The notes under the pieces: model-generated | Told to the model about the DNA's origin: nothing | What the model saw: only the letters and a program-made list of their open reading frames with translations | Databases searched by the model: none | Made by a program: the position numbers and the translations under genes | DNA from: Setophaga petechia | Lineage: Eukaryota; Chordata; Aves; Passeriformes; Parulidae | Direction of reading: 5' to 3' | DNA: 64,000 bases | Assembly: GCA_024362935.1 (NCBI GenBank) | Contig: JANCRA010000016.1 | Coordinates: forward strand, 18,459,165-18,523,164 | Shown here: positions 48,901-58,335 of the stretch, one piece after another | Position numbering within the stretch: position 1 is the stretch's first letter | Layout of the letters: each line of letters opens with the position of its first letter

Positions 48901-50143
48901 TCTGCAGATATTTAGGTACTTGGGAATCTGCAAGCCAGTCTGAAAACCAAACAAGCCAAACTGACTGGCTGGCCCCACTGACTTGTGGAAGTTTCCACAC
49001 CACATTTAGTATGTTCATCTTTCATGTTGCTCACTTTTAACACAAACCCAAATCCAAGCCTGGATCCCTTCCAGCTTGACTTCCTTTCCTTTTCAGGTAC
49101 GTTAAAGGCTCTGTTTTGTTGCCCATAGAACTATTCTATCCCAAGTGTCAGGGATTTAAACCCATTTGATTGACCAAATTTTTGACCACATTTGACAAAA
49201 GCAGAGCTCTCAAACGCTGCTATTTTGGCTGAGGAGGGCTCAGCTCCCACTGCCCCGTGAGGTTTCAGTCTATGGGCAGCCCAGTAGCACCAAACCAGCA
49301 GAACTGGTAGGAGTGTGGGAGGGTGCTGTGCTCTGTGTGTGCCATGGAGAGGGTGAGAAATGAGATGTTCCTGGGATGTCCAGAGAGAGGGAGGGAGCTG
49401 GGGTGTGTAGGGGATGTGGGACGCAAGTCCGTAGGAATCCAGCTGCACTGGTTCTGCTGTGCAGGGAGCCAGCTCCTCATCAACATCCCTGACCTTCCCT
49501 CCATGGGCACGAGTCCTCCTCACCCCTGAGTGGTTTTCTTTCATAGTAAAGATGGACAGGGACCTTGGACAAGGGACTGGAGTGACAGGACAAGGGGAAA
49601 TTGCTTCCTGCTGCCAGAGCACAGGGTTAGATGGGATACTGGGGACAATGCGAGGCTGGGGAGGCTCTGGCACAGGTTTCCCAGAGAAGCCTGGAAATGT
49701 GCCTCCCTGTGAAGGTGGTGAAGCCCTGGCACAGTTTTCCCAGAGAAGCTGTGGCTGCCCCATGCCTGGAAATGTTCCAGGCCAGGTTGGACAGGGCTTG
49801 GAGCAATCTGGGATAGTGGAAGCTGTCCCTGCCCATGGCAGGGAGGGTAGGATTATATCTTTGAAGGTTCCTTCCAACTCAAACCACCCAGTGATTCTGT
49901 GATGGAAGAAGATTCTCTCAGCCCTGAACCTTGTACTGTGCCCACCCTAGGATGGAAGGACACCCCAGGGCAGGGCTCTGCCATCACTCACCAGCTGAAT
50001 GGCAATCATTAACACCGTCTTCAGAGTGAAGGTCCTGTCACAGAGGTCAAACAGATCTTCCAGGCTGGGACCAAGCAGCTCCAATACCATGGCATTGTAC
50101 TTCCCACAGGGTCCAAAGTAATACACCTGGGGGAGCCCTTCAG
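24907..50143 (-). CDS. CSNK1G1: Casein kinase 1 gamma 1, eight 3' coding exons (partial at the N-terminus)
   Basis: CSNK1G1 is a Ser/Thr kinase of the CK1 family, anchored to the plasma membrane by C-terminal palmitoylation; CK1 gamma phosphorylates LRP6 in Wnt signalling. Exons in transcript order: 50143-49992, 44351-44117, 41783-41698, 39697-39613, 37984-37836, 35834-35730, 30223-30117, 24961-24907. Phases join throughout and encode 323 residues equal to about human 100-422. Present are the catalytic loop YRDVKPEN, the DFG motif, the CK1-specific SIN motif in place of APE, and the [12 protein letters not shown] tail. The glycine loop and VAIK lysine (human residues 1-99) are absent from the window. 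Gamma 1 rather than gamma 2 or 3 is inferred from the C-terminal half ([20 protein letters not shown]) and synteny with PPIB. Confidence 0.96.
25915..26041 (-). mobile_element. CR1 LINE fragment in CSNK1G1 intron
   Basis: Antisense CR1 words of the other bird subfamily type: GAGTTGGAAGAGACCCACAA, GATCATTGAGTCCAACTCCT, CAAATGCTCCCTGAACTCTG. The 58063-58335 copy shares the same word order. Confidence 0.85.
27892..27915 (-). CDS. CSNK1G1: Candidate 24-nt alternative microexon of CSNK1G1
   Basis: On the minus strand a 24-nt block is bounded by a strong acceptor (long pyrimidine tract ending TGTAG) and a consensus donor GTGAGT. Spliced between exons 30223-30117 and 24961-24907, it keeps the frame and changes ...EEA-K-CCCFF... 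to ...[17 protein letters not shown].... CSNK1G3 has an alternatively used segment with NCQKVLNMW at exactly this place (recalled, not searched). The match of position, length, phase and sequence makes a real alternative exon likely. It would insert eight residues immediately before the palmitoylated cysteines and add one more cysteine. Confidence 0.85.
30117..30223 (-). CDS. CSNK1G1: CSNK1G1 exon: C-terminal linker (VVSSTNGEL...VEEA)
   Basis: 107 nt encoding 35 residues plus two bases of the next codon: [20 protein letters not shown] followed by [15 protein letters not shown]. This is the acidic, probably flexible linker between the kinase domain and the lipid anchor. Its phase-2 end allows either the terminal exon or the 24-nt microexon to follow. 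Confidence 0.95.
30774..30915 (+). repeat. Unclassified dispersed repeat, copy A (LTR-like)
   Basis: This segment aligns by eye with 32336-32530: both contain GAGGGGAAAG, GCAGCTGGCTA, a GGGAAAGGCAG-like block, GAGATTTT/AAGATTTTT and GGGGAGAATTC, in the same order and orientation. Copy A carries AATAAA near 30850 and lacks about 85 bp present in copy B. It may be an old LTR, but no clear ends or target duplication were found. Confidence 0.6.
32336..32530 (+). repeat. Unclassified dispersed repeat, copy B (LTR-like)
   Basis: Second copy of the repeat at 30774-30915, longer by an internal segment of about 85 bp. It is preceded by a purine-rich run (GGGAGGAGGAGGAGGGG). The copies are 1.5 kb apart and could be the two ends of one decayed element or independent insertions. 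Confidence 0.6.
32870..33040. promoter_or_regulatory. CpG-dense patch with CTCF-like motif in a CSNK1G1 intron
   Basis: An isolated block of high CpG density inside an otherwise A/T-rich intron. It contains CAGCGCCCCCTGCAGGCGC (32925-32943), which agrees with the reverse-oriented CTCF consensus at about 16 of 19 positions, and a second related string, CAGCGCCCCTGGTGGCCG, near 32980 that is one base short of consensus spacing. Regulatory function is inferred only. Confidence 0.4.
33047..33655. repeat. 23-bp G-rich minisatellite in a CSNK1G1 intron
   Basis: About 24 tandem copies of a 23-bp unit (GGGATTGTGCYGGGTTTGGG followed by GCT) run from about 33100 to 33655, preceded by shorter GGGATTGGGAAT units from 33047. 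Because 23 is not a multiple of three, all three plus frames cycle through the same peptide words, giving spurious open frames on both strands. Every unit carries GGG/GGGG tracts that could form G-quadruplexes on the plus strand. Confidence 0.96.
35730..35834 (-). CDS. CSNK1G1: CSNK1G1 exon: post-kinase segment ([12 protein letters not shown]...)
   Basis: 105 nt in phase 0 encode [20 protein letters not shown] followed by [15 protein letters not shown]. It follows the end of the kinase domain and matches human CSNK1G1, with one fewer Gln in the QQ run. The donor is GTGTGT. Confidence 0.95.
36815..37042 (+). mobile_element. CR1 LINE 3'-end fragment
   Basis: Sense-orientation CR1 words: CAGAGCAGCTGTGGCTGCCC, GTGTCCAAGGCCAGGTGGGA, GCTTGGAGCAACCTGGGATA and the terminal TTCCAACCCAAACCATTCAG. 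Confidence 0.9.
37349..37723 (+). mobile_element. Solo LTR of the same ERVK-like family, copy 2 (antisense in CSNK1G1 intron)
   Basis: A 375-bp element begins TGTCACGGACA and ends TTCAACA, flanked by the perfect 6-bp duplication AGATTC (37343-37348 and 37724-37729). It is the reverse complement of the copy at 6095-6480 with moderate divergence and shares GAGAAGCTGAGAGGCCTCAG, the internal ATTAATGGCCAATCACAGTC, the TATA-like A/T block and AATAAA (37649-37654). It is antisense to CSNK1G1. No internal retroviral genes are attached. It ends about 110 bp from the donor side of the neighbouring kinase exon. Confidence 0.94.
37836..37984 (-). CDS. CSNK1G1: CSNK1G1 exon: end of kinase domain ([12 protein letters not shown]...)
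   Basis: 149 nt beginning in phase 1 and encoding the C-terminal lobe end: [40 protein letters not shown] and [10 protein letters not shown]. Compared with human there are conservative changes (E/D, L/I, D/E). Donor GTGAG and acceptor CTGACAG are canonical. Confidence 0.96.
38285..38395 (+). mobile_element. CR1 LINE 3'-end fragment
   Basis: Sense CR1 words AGAAGCTGTGGCTGCCTCAT, GTGTCCAAGGCCAGGCTGGA and GGAATAGTGGAAGGTGTCCC. It is truncated before the usual terminal TTCCAACC motif. Confidence 0.85.
39613..39697 (-). CDS. CSNK1G1: CSNK1G1 exon ([20 protein letters not shown]...)
   Basis: 85 nt encoding 28 residues plus one base, from [20 protein letters not shown] to EVLCENFP. This is the conserved CK1 substrate-lobe region containing the KIGDTK motif. 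Human has IEALCENFP where this gene has VEVLCENFP. Confidence 0.95.
41698..41783 (-). CDS. CSNK1G1: CSNK1G1 exon ([20 protein letters not shown]...)
   Basis: 86 nt encoding [20 protein letters not shown] and GSLPWQGLK. The RRDDLEALG segment holds the aspartate and helix that stabilise the catalytic loop in CK1 kinases; the sequence equals the human one. Donor GTAGGT and acceptor CTTTCAG are canonical. Confidence 0.96.
43606..44095 (+). mobile_element. CR1 LINE 3' region, about 490 bp
   Basis: Sense CR1 words in order: AGGCTCAGCCTGGAGAAGAG, CTGACAGGAGGGGACAGCCA, GGTTTAGGTTGGATATTAGA, GAACAGGCTGCCCAGGGCAG and TGGACTCAGTGGCCTCAGAG. It is the longest CR1 piece in the window and ends about 22 bp from the donor of the CSNK1G1 catalytic-loop exon. 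Confidence 0.92.
44117..44351 (-). CDS. CSNK1G1: CSNK1G1 exon with catalytic loop, DFG and SIN motifs
   Basis: 235 nt encoding 78 residues plus one base. It starts [20 protein letters not shown] and includes the catalytic Asp of YRDVKPEN, the Mg-binding DFG in [12 protein letters not shown], the [19 protein letters not shown] activation segment, and SIN (replacing APE), ending NTHLGK. The donor is GTTTGT, weaker than its neighbours. Ile at the first position matches CSNK1G3 rather than human CSNK1G1 (Leu). Confidence 0.97.
49540..49905 (+). mobile_element. CR1 LINE 3'-end fragment
   Basis: Sense CR1 words through the 3' terminus: CAAGGGGAAATTGCTTCCTG, GGTTTCCCAGAGAAGCCTGG, GAAGCTGTGGCTGCCCCATG, CAGGTTGGACAGGGCTTGGA and TTCCTTCCAACTCAAACCAC. 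An internal duplication of the CTCTGGCACAGGTTTCCCAG part is visible. Confidence 0.93.
49992..50143 (-). CDS. CSNK1G1: CSNK1G1 exon ([20 protein letters not shown]...), first coding exon in the window
   Basis: 152 nt, starting with two bases that complete a codon (probably Ala) and encoding [40 protein letters not shown] and [10 protein letters not shown]. It covers the hinge ([11 protein letters not shown]), where ATP-competitive inhibitors bind CK1 kinases, and helix D/E. Everything upstream in the protein lies outside the window. Confidence 0.96.
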
Positions 50144-52136
50144 CTGGAAGAATAGGGAAAAGAATTGGAATCAGTCAATGGGACAAAGATAATTCCCCTC
50201 CCACTGTGTGCACACCTTTTGTTAGGCGGTTTGATTGTCACTTCTTGAGTGTTCTATCTGCTGCTGCCCAGCAAGGAAATAAGTCCCAGCACAAACTGTG
50301 ACTGAACCAAAGGCCAAACCTGAGCAGGCTCTGCTCAGCTACACCCCTGCACAGACAAAAGGGATTTTAGAGCAATTAACAAGTCCACCTCAAAGCATCG
50401 AGCTTTGGCAGCTTAAAGGCTTGGATTTAGGGAACATGACACAAAGTTCCCTGTGTTCCACTAAAAACCAGGCAGGGAACAGCCCCAGATGTGGGCTGGC
50501 ACTTGCTGGAGCAGTTAAGAAGATGACAGTCCTTAGAGAAAATGAAGCATAGCCAAAAAAGGGCTGCTTTTTCACCAAAATAGCATCCAGCCATTGATTT
50601 TCAGCTCAACCTTACACAAAGTTTACACTCACTGAAAAGGAAAAAACCCTTTTCCTATAAAATAGGGAAAAGTTTTAAATTTTGACCAATCACCACACAA
50701 AAATAGGTGATCATGGTCATTAGCATATGTGCACACAACACAACTATCAACATTGAACTGGCAGGAGCCAGAGCCCATCTTCCCACCCAACAGACTGCTC
50801 TGGGGGAGTGTAGTGTTGATACTCAGCTGGCAGGGGATTTTTGGGTGGATCAGCTTTCTGAAAGGCATCAGAAAGAGAGGGAAAAATACAGCCTTGATGC
50901 TGGAAGACTCAGAGAGCTGCACAGCACTCCTGGAATTACCTTTGAGTCAAAAAGGAAACCACAGCAGCACATACAGGAGGAATTCAGCACAGGCCCAACT
51001 GCTCATTTTGCTAATCAGCACCTGCACCAGCCCTCGGCGTCCTACAAGCTGGGTAGCATGTTTAAATATCTCTGTATTTCCAGTCTACACCTCATAAGCA
51101 GCTCCAAAACACAACAGAAAAGTTTTGTTTTGAAATACAGGGCTTTGTCTTATGTCAAAACAAAATATGTGCTTGAATGCCCAAAGATTTGGCGTCCTGC
51201 TATTCAGTGTAAAGGCTGAGCACAGGGAGCACTACTATGTTTTTTCCCACAGAGATCCACAAATTATAGTGCACAGGACCTGAAAGCACTGTGATTACTA
51301 ATTTTATGGCATGTTTTAAACAAGTGCAGGCATGCACCTGGATTTGCATAAGTGATCAATGTTAGATATAGCAAAATACTTGACTAATTAAGTGCAGAGT
51401 TTGGTGTGAGGTGCTCAGGCAGTGAAACATTCCAGGCTGGAGAGAATGTCAGCAACACAACTCCAGATTTAGGGAAACCCTGCTAATCCACCCAATGGCA
51501 CTCAGAACTCTGCAACCTGCCAACAACATAACAAAGCAGCACTGAGGTCACCAAACTGTAAATAGCACAGAACTTGTGCTCCCAAGCCCTGCTCCAAAAG
51601 AACAAATTGCAGTTTGACAAAGATTACCTGAGGAGGGTTTTAATCTCATTAATTCACATGCTCAGGGAATCTGTCAGCAGGATGCATTAATGGGATATGA
51701 CAGAGCATTGCAGGAATTCCCTGCCTAACCAGTGTTTTGTGTCCCATGTAAAATACTGACCCAACCTGGGTTTGGGAGGCTGCTGCTCCTAACAGAGCTC
51801 TGTGCTTCAGGAAGCAGTCACACTCATTAAACCCTCTAGGAACACAGGATGGTTTGATGCAGAAGCAATTCAGAAAGCTAAACAATGATGGGATATGACC
51901 CAGGCAGCTCCAAGATGCTTTCAAATATCCCCAAATCAACACAAATGGCAATTTAATGTCATCAGCTTAGTGCTGAAGGCTGGAATAATTGCAACAGCTC
52001 TTGAGGTGAGTCACAGTGAGCCACTGGGTTTCAAGTAAAGTCTGATGAGGACTTACCTACAAAGTCACCTCTAACACCAAGATAAGCATCTCTATTTTTT
52101 AGAGAATAATAGAATAATAATAGACAAGAAGACAGA

Positions 52137-52202
52137 AGAATCTATAATGGGCTCAGGTTTAAACTTTATGCAAAGTTTAAACCTGAGCCCATTATAGATT
52201 CT
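52137..52202. repeat. Perfect inverted repeat, 31-bp arms with 4-nt spacer
   Basis: The left arm (52137-52167) contains ATAATGGGCTCAGGTTTAAA and is followed by spacer ATGC (52168-52171) and an exact reverse complement (52172-52202). No mismatch is seen in 31 bp. There is no sign of terminal target duplication or a larger element around it. Confidence 0.97.
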
Positions 52203-54267
52203 AGATACAGACAGACAATGAGTACCTCTACCACAATTTCTACAAGTTTCAAACAGTGGAACTGAGGAAGGAATTAGGGTTAGGACTCTGCTAACTAAGG
52301 CATGCAGGAGAATAGAAAGGCTCTTAAAGAAGGTGAAGGATCCCATTTAATATTAATATTCCCAGGGGAATATGAGAACATTTACAGCCTCACTTGGTAA
52401 GGGGCAAGCATTGCAATCAAAATGAATTTTCTACTGGGTATAAGACCCAGAAAGACAGATTGCAGCAAGACCCAAAAGGTGGGGATTTCATGTAGGGAAG
52501 GAAGCAACACTACTTAGTGCTCTCTGGGATCCCAATTCCTTCAGCTTTACCTACTCAGAGCTCACAGCCCAGAGCTTGGAGTACCCTCTTTGTCTTAAAC
52601 CCTCAGGAAAGCTCAGCTTTCTGTGGGAGCTCTGGCAAAGTGAGGTCTTAGTGAAGAACATAAAAAAAGCATCCTAAATGTCAGAATACAGGAGACATCA
52701 TTGGCTTCAGGCATATTTTTAGGGTTCGATTTTTCCCTGAGGGTTTTCTCTGGCTGCCAGCTCTGCAGTCAAGGACTTCCCTCTTGCCTTTGCCAGGATA
52801 AAGCTGCTGTAACATCCCTCTGAATTCCAGAGCCAGGCTGCACTGCTGTGTCCTGGATCCAAAGGAATATTGCTGATGACCCTGTGGAGCTCCCAGCCCA
52901 CACCAAGGATCCTCAGGTCCACATTAGTTATGGAAATAAAGTTGGTAGGAACTTGGCATAACACATCCTCAGCTGACTCAAACTCAACTCAACGTTCACC
53001 ATCTTTTTGGGAAGAGGAAAAGCTCCAAAGATGAACTTGATGTACACATTAAAGGGTGTGCTGGCAGATAAAACTGGATGAAACTTGAGATACAGGCAGC
53101 TCCAGAGCCACTCTGAACAGTAAAAAGAGTCAGCCTAAAAAATCTGCATAAAATTTGATTTTGTCACAGCCCATCTGCATAATTTGTGACGTAGCTTGGC
53201 TCTATTTCAGTGAAAAGCATTGTGTCCTGGTGCTGAGTCCATTGTCACAGTGAACCACAGGAACTCCATAAATATCACCAGCAGATCTGTAAATACTTAA
53301 GAAGGATGTTGCCAACTAAAGAGATTGATGGAGGAAAAAGGACCTTTTTTGCCTGGGCAGTTGGAGTTGAGGTTTTTAATGGATAGTAATCGCAGTGGGA
53401 GAGGACTGGAAAGGTCACACAAAGCCATGGTGTCATGCTGTAGGTGAGCAGCTCTGAATTCAGAGAGATGAAAAGCCACCAGCAGAGCAGAGTCTCATAC
53501 TGAGGATTCAAAGGTACAACTCAACACTTGAAATACAAACCAGGATCTGTTTAATTCAATTAATGCATGAAATCACATCAGAACTAGGAATTTCTCCATG
53601 GTATCAAACAAGAGCAACACACTAAGGGAAGAAAATACAGGCATGATATGTGCAGGTTCCCCTTTGGAGGAAAACCAGTTTATTACAGCAGAGGCTGCTG
53701 CAAGCAGAAATCATCTCAATTTGCTTAACGGCTTTGGTCTCGCTGCTGAGTGATTTGGCTCAGCTACATGGAAAAGGGCCCACTCCACCCTCACTCTCAC
53801 AGGAAGTTTATCACCCCAATAAACACAGACTGATTGCTGCACCGGAATCCACAGGCAAATTCTGCTATTTCAGCAGAGTGATGTCTTGGAAGAAATTCAA
53901 GCTGAGCACAGCGAAAACCTAGCAAAGCATTTTGTAGATTAAAGCATCACTGCTGGAATGAGAGCAAATGCAGACATCAAAGCCAAAAACTCAAGACTTT
54001 GATTCCCCCACACTCCCAAGCCTGGCTTTGGCTTTCTGGGGATGCTAAACTCTCACTGCTCTGGGCTGCCACCAAAAGGGACTTTCCCATTCTTCCTCAT
54101 GCTCTGAGGCTGAGCAATATGTTGGATCAACCCAAAAAACCATTTGGCTTGAGCTTGAACACAAGAATGGGAACAGCAACAAAGAGCAGGATCACAGCTC
54201 TTCCAGAGAGCTTCATCTGAGCTGGACTAACACCTGGAGCAACACCTTTCAGGAACTTCCACCACAA

Positions 54268-54326
54268 GATGATTCGAGTAATGTTATCCACTCCATGCCA
54301 CCCTGGATGATTTGAGTAATGTTATC
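54268..54326. repeat. Short tandem duplication in CSNK1G1 intron
   Basis: The 21-bp word GATGATTYGAGTAATGTTAT plus C occurs at 54268 and again at 54306, offset 38 bp, with one mismatch. Confidence 0.85.
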
Positions 54327-56487
54327 TTGCTGCCATATCTTTTACAGCATGACTAATGGCCACAAAACTCCTCAGACATCCAACATACTCCAAAAAACCA
54401 CACTGGCTCAGGCACACAGACATTCCAAAGCCATTTCCAGGCCTGGTTAAGAAATGGAGATGGGCAGAGATGCCAATCTAAGGTTATGCCTGAGGGACAG
54501 CAGAGTTTGCAGCACCTGCCCTGCATGGAGGGCACAGGAAGCAGAACCCACCTGCTCCAGAAGAGCCTGAGGCTCTGTGAGAGCCTCATGAGAGGCTATG
54601 AATAAACTTCATCAACAGCAAGTAAAATACACCCAAGGAGGAATGAGGGAGCAAGTGCAGGAAGATGTACGTGGCACACACATCAATGGAGGGACAAGTG
54701 CCACATCCCCATACACCAAATCACCAGAAACATCCAGAGCTTGTGATCAATACCAGCAGTTTCTGAACCACCCATGGCTTTTGCTCCCATGGGGAGTTGT
54801 TTTCCACCTCTCTTCAATGAGATGTAGCCAAATAGAGAAGATGATGTATTCAATTTCAAGAATTAAAGAAAGATTCAGACCCTCTCCTCATGCAGGTTTT
54901 GACACTGAGCTCTATTGCAGAGGGGAGACACTCCTGAAGAGCCCCAAATTCCACATCCAGAGCGGGGAGGAATCCAAGGCCAGCAAAAAGCTGATGCTTG
55001 ATGCAAACCCACGCTCTGTGTGGGCAGCAAGAACTCCTTCTCACTGAAAGAGATGCAGACACACACACCAGAAGCATCAGTGCACAGAAAGTTCTGTGTG
55101 GTTTTAAAGAGGCTCTGATGAATGGGCCGTAGATTGTCACAAAATTCTCATTCAGAGCAGAAAGTTTATTTTTACAAATCACAGAACACAAAATTACACG
55201 ATGAACACCATAAATAGCAACTGTGAGAGGGCTGAATATCTATAGCTAAAATTAAACATGTTCCAAACAAATTAAACAAATTGCTTTAGAGTAGTCAACC
55301 CATTTAAGCTGATTACACTAATGAGGATCTACCCTTCTCTTAATTTTCAAATCAGAATAAAATCCTGGCTGAAAGAGAAGATTTGTGATCAACATGGACT
55401 GGGCCAAGATCTCAGCTTTTAATGTCTTCAAACATGTCCCATGTAAATCTACCTGAGCACATTAGTTAACAGGTTATTTCTGTGAGCTGCAAGTAAAAAG
55501 ACTCATCCTGCCCTTCAGATTTTGGAACAGCCTGCTTCAAAAACAGAAAGATGGGAGAGAAGTTGAGATTGGGCTTGTTACTGGGAATAACCTGGTCCTA
55601 AGGGTCTTTTGTACATTTGATTTGATGCCTTTCAGAGATATCTTCCTTTAAAGTACAGCTGCAAAAGCTTTACAATACAGCCTTTCACCTTCAATCTTCC
55701 CTGGAGGAGCTTAGGGAAGCACAGAGATTTTGGGTGACTGAGTGTTTTCTCTTGTTTGAGAAACAGCAGTTGAGATGTGAAGGAAAACAAGCAGAAAATG
55801 CAATTTGTGACTCCAGCACCAGCTCACCTGCAGGTGGAAAAAGAGGTGGTGGAAAAGGTCTGCCACAATCTCACCAACCACTCCTAGGCTTGACAAACCT
55901 TGAACTGGCATAAGATCAGGGGAAGAACCTAAAAATAGGGATCTGATCCAACAACCACACACAGAAACATCCAGATGGAGAAGAGGGGTTGGAGGATCTG
56001 CAGGAAGGCAGCTCCACTGGTGATCCACAGACAGCACCACCATGCTGTGAGTGCTTCCAGCCTGCAAAGCTCCTGAACATTTCCCTTGCTCTCTTGAGCT
56101 CTGATACTGTGGTTTGAGAGCCCAAAATTTAACTTTAGTTCTTTCTCACTCACCTGAACAAGGTGAAGAGCAGCCAGACCTGTCCAGACCCCTCACACAT
56201 CTCCTGCTGTTTGCTCCAGCTGCTGCCAGACTCTGCTGGCTCTCTGCTGCCAGCTTCTCACAGCATCTTTTCCCTGTTTTGTCTGGGCAATAAATCACTT
56301 CTCCCAGCAATGCTGAATGCTCCTGCACCACTGGCTAGCAGGAATTTCTGCAGCAGAACCTTCTGCTTTAGCCCATTGGTGGGTGAGGAGGAGGAGGAGA
56401 GGCAGAGCAAGGCCCTGCTCCTGGCCTTGGACCTGGAAAAGGCACAGCTCAAACACTCTCTGAATCAAGAGGAAATAACTCAAAGGA

Positions 56488-56615
56488 CAACATCAGAAGC
56501 TGGAAGGGACCTCAAAGCTGCCATGGGAAGGCAACTTCCAGACCAGGTTGCTCCAAGATCCACCCAACCTGGCCTGAAACACTTCCAGGGATGGGAAAGC
56601 CACAGGAAGGTACTG
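56488..56615 (-). mobile_element. CR1 LINE 3'-end fragment
   Basis: Antisense CR1 words: GAAGCTGGAAGGGACCTCAA, CCAACCTGGCCTGAAACACT, TCCAGGGATGGGAAAGCCAC. Confidence 0.85.
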
Positions 56616-57619
56616 GATCAACACCTTCTCCCCTGGTGATGGCAGAGAGAGCTGAGCTTTCCATGGGAAGAGACAACAACAGCTGGGTATGAGCTGGGAG
56701 GAGACAGAGCCACTGTCATCTCCTGGCAGTTCCATGGGACTCCAAGGCTCCAGCCTCACTCCAGCTCACCTCAGATTATGCAGGATGGATTTAAACCCTG
56801 CTGTGTTGTGTTTCATTTTGGTAGTATTTGAACCTTCAAAAAGAAAAGGTAGGGGAAAAGGAACAGGAGAAAAACAGACCCAGGAAGGACAGAAGGAAGA
56901 ACATATTTGTTCTTGATGCTGGTAAAAATCCAAACAATTTGATTTTAACTTCAACTGCAGAAAAACAAATCTCAGGATCGTTGTGTTATTAGAACAGAGT
57001 GGCATTTCATCTTCCTTGAGTGGTACAAGCTGGTTTCCTGACATCATGGCTTCTCTCAATTAAACAACTCTTCACATCCACAAAGCAAGAAGCACTTGAA
57101 GAGGGGGTACCAAGGAGATAATCATATTTGTATTCATAAAGATTAAAAAAGGTTGGGAGGAGAATCAACCCTATCTGGAAAGGTCAAATGCAGGAAAACT
57201 TTCAAAATCTGGGAAGTTTACCCAGAAACACCCATTCACAGGCAGTTTCTTAGCTCTAACAACTAAATTAGTCAAGTGAAATTGTTTCTGTTCTTGACAA
57301 ACACAGAAAAATAAAGGACAGAACAATCAATTTCTTTTTCCTCAAGTTTCAAAAGACTGAATTCACATTTTTAGGGCTTGAGGAAAATGACTGCATTCAA
57401 ATCTCCACATTACTGCTGGATTTTGTATCCAACACAACGTCTTGCTGGCACATAGGTGGCAGCTGGCACATAGAACAACACCTTAAAAGAAGGATAAAAC
57501 CAGTAAATAATTTTAGAAGAGTTATTTTAAACCATCCAAAAAAGGTCTAGCTTAAGTTCTATCCTTATTACCTTTTCCCACACACCTGCAATACAAGGAC
57601 AAGGATGAAAGAAAACAGT

Positions 57620-57780
57620 GGTGGAGCCACTCAATAACATTCCTGGAGGGATTTAAGAGCCACGTGGATGTGGCACTTGGGAACAGGGGGTCATGGTGGC
57701 CTTCTCAGTGCTGGGGTATGGGTGGACTTTATGGTTTGAGAAGGATTCTTTTCCAACCTAAACAATTCTGTGACTCTGCT
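57620..57780 (+). mobile_element. CR1 LINE 3'-end fragment
   Basis: Sense CR1 words: CCTGGAGGGATTTAAGAGCC, ACGTGGATGTGGCACTTGGG, and the 3' terminus TTCCAACCTAAACAATTCTG. Confidence 0.9.
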
Positions 57781-58062
57781 CCACTGCAGGTCACATACCT
57801 GTGTGAGCACATCTGAGTGGCCAACTGGGCTCTGCTGTTTAAGAACACCCACAAAAACCCAACCAAAAAGAGAGAAAGAAACCAACAAAGAAACAAATTC
57901 CCTCCTTCCCCCGACAAAAAATAAAAATCCAAGGAGCAATTGGAAGTTGCTCCTGATCAGTTTTCTTTTGCTGTGCAATTGCTCAGCCCTACCTGCTGAG
58001 AGGGAGTTGAGATGAAATCATGGGATTCCTTGGTAATTTCCTTTCTTTTGAGAACAAATTCA

Positions 58063-58335
58063 TAGAATCATGGAATATCCTGCACTGGAAGGTACTCACA
58101 AGGACCAACAAATCCAAGTCCTGTCCCTGCACAGACACCCCAACAATCCCATCCTGTGCCTGAGAGCATTTTCCAAACACTCCTGAGCTGTGACCATTCC
58201 CTGGGAGCCTGTTCAGTGCCCCAACACCCTCTGGGGGAAGAACCTTTTCCCAAAATCCAACCTAAACCTCCCTAATAGAGCTCCAACTATTTCCTCAGGT
58301 GGTGCTCTGGTGACAGGGAGCAGAGATCAGAACTG
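58063..58335 (-). mobile_element. CR1 LINE fragment
   Basis: It begins at the CR1 3' end with CATAGAATCATGGAATATCC (antisense) and continues CACCCCAACAATCCCATCCT, GTGCCCCAACACCCTCTGGG, AACCTTTTCCCAAAATCCAA. Same subfamily type as 25915-26041. Confidence 0.92.

Noticed and set aside
52137..52202. Calling the perfect hairpin a microRNA gene
   Set aside because: Arms are fully paired with a 4-nt loop and without the bulges or flanking stem of a typical precursor; no homology to a known microRNA is recognised.
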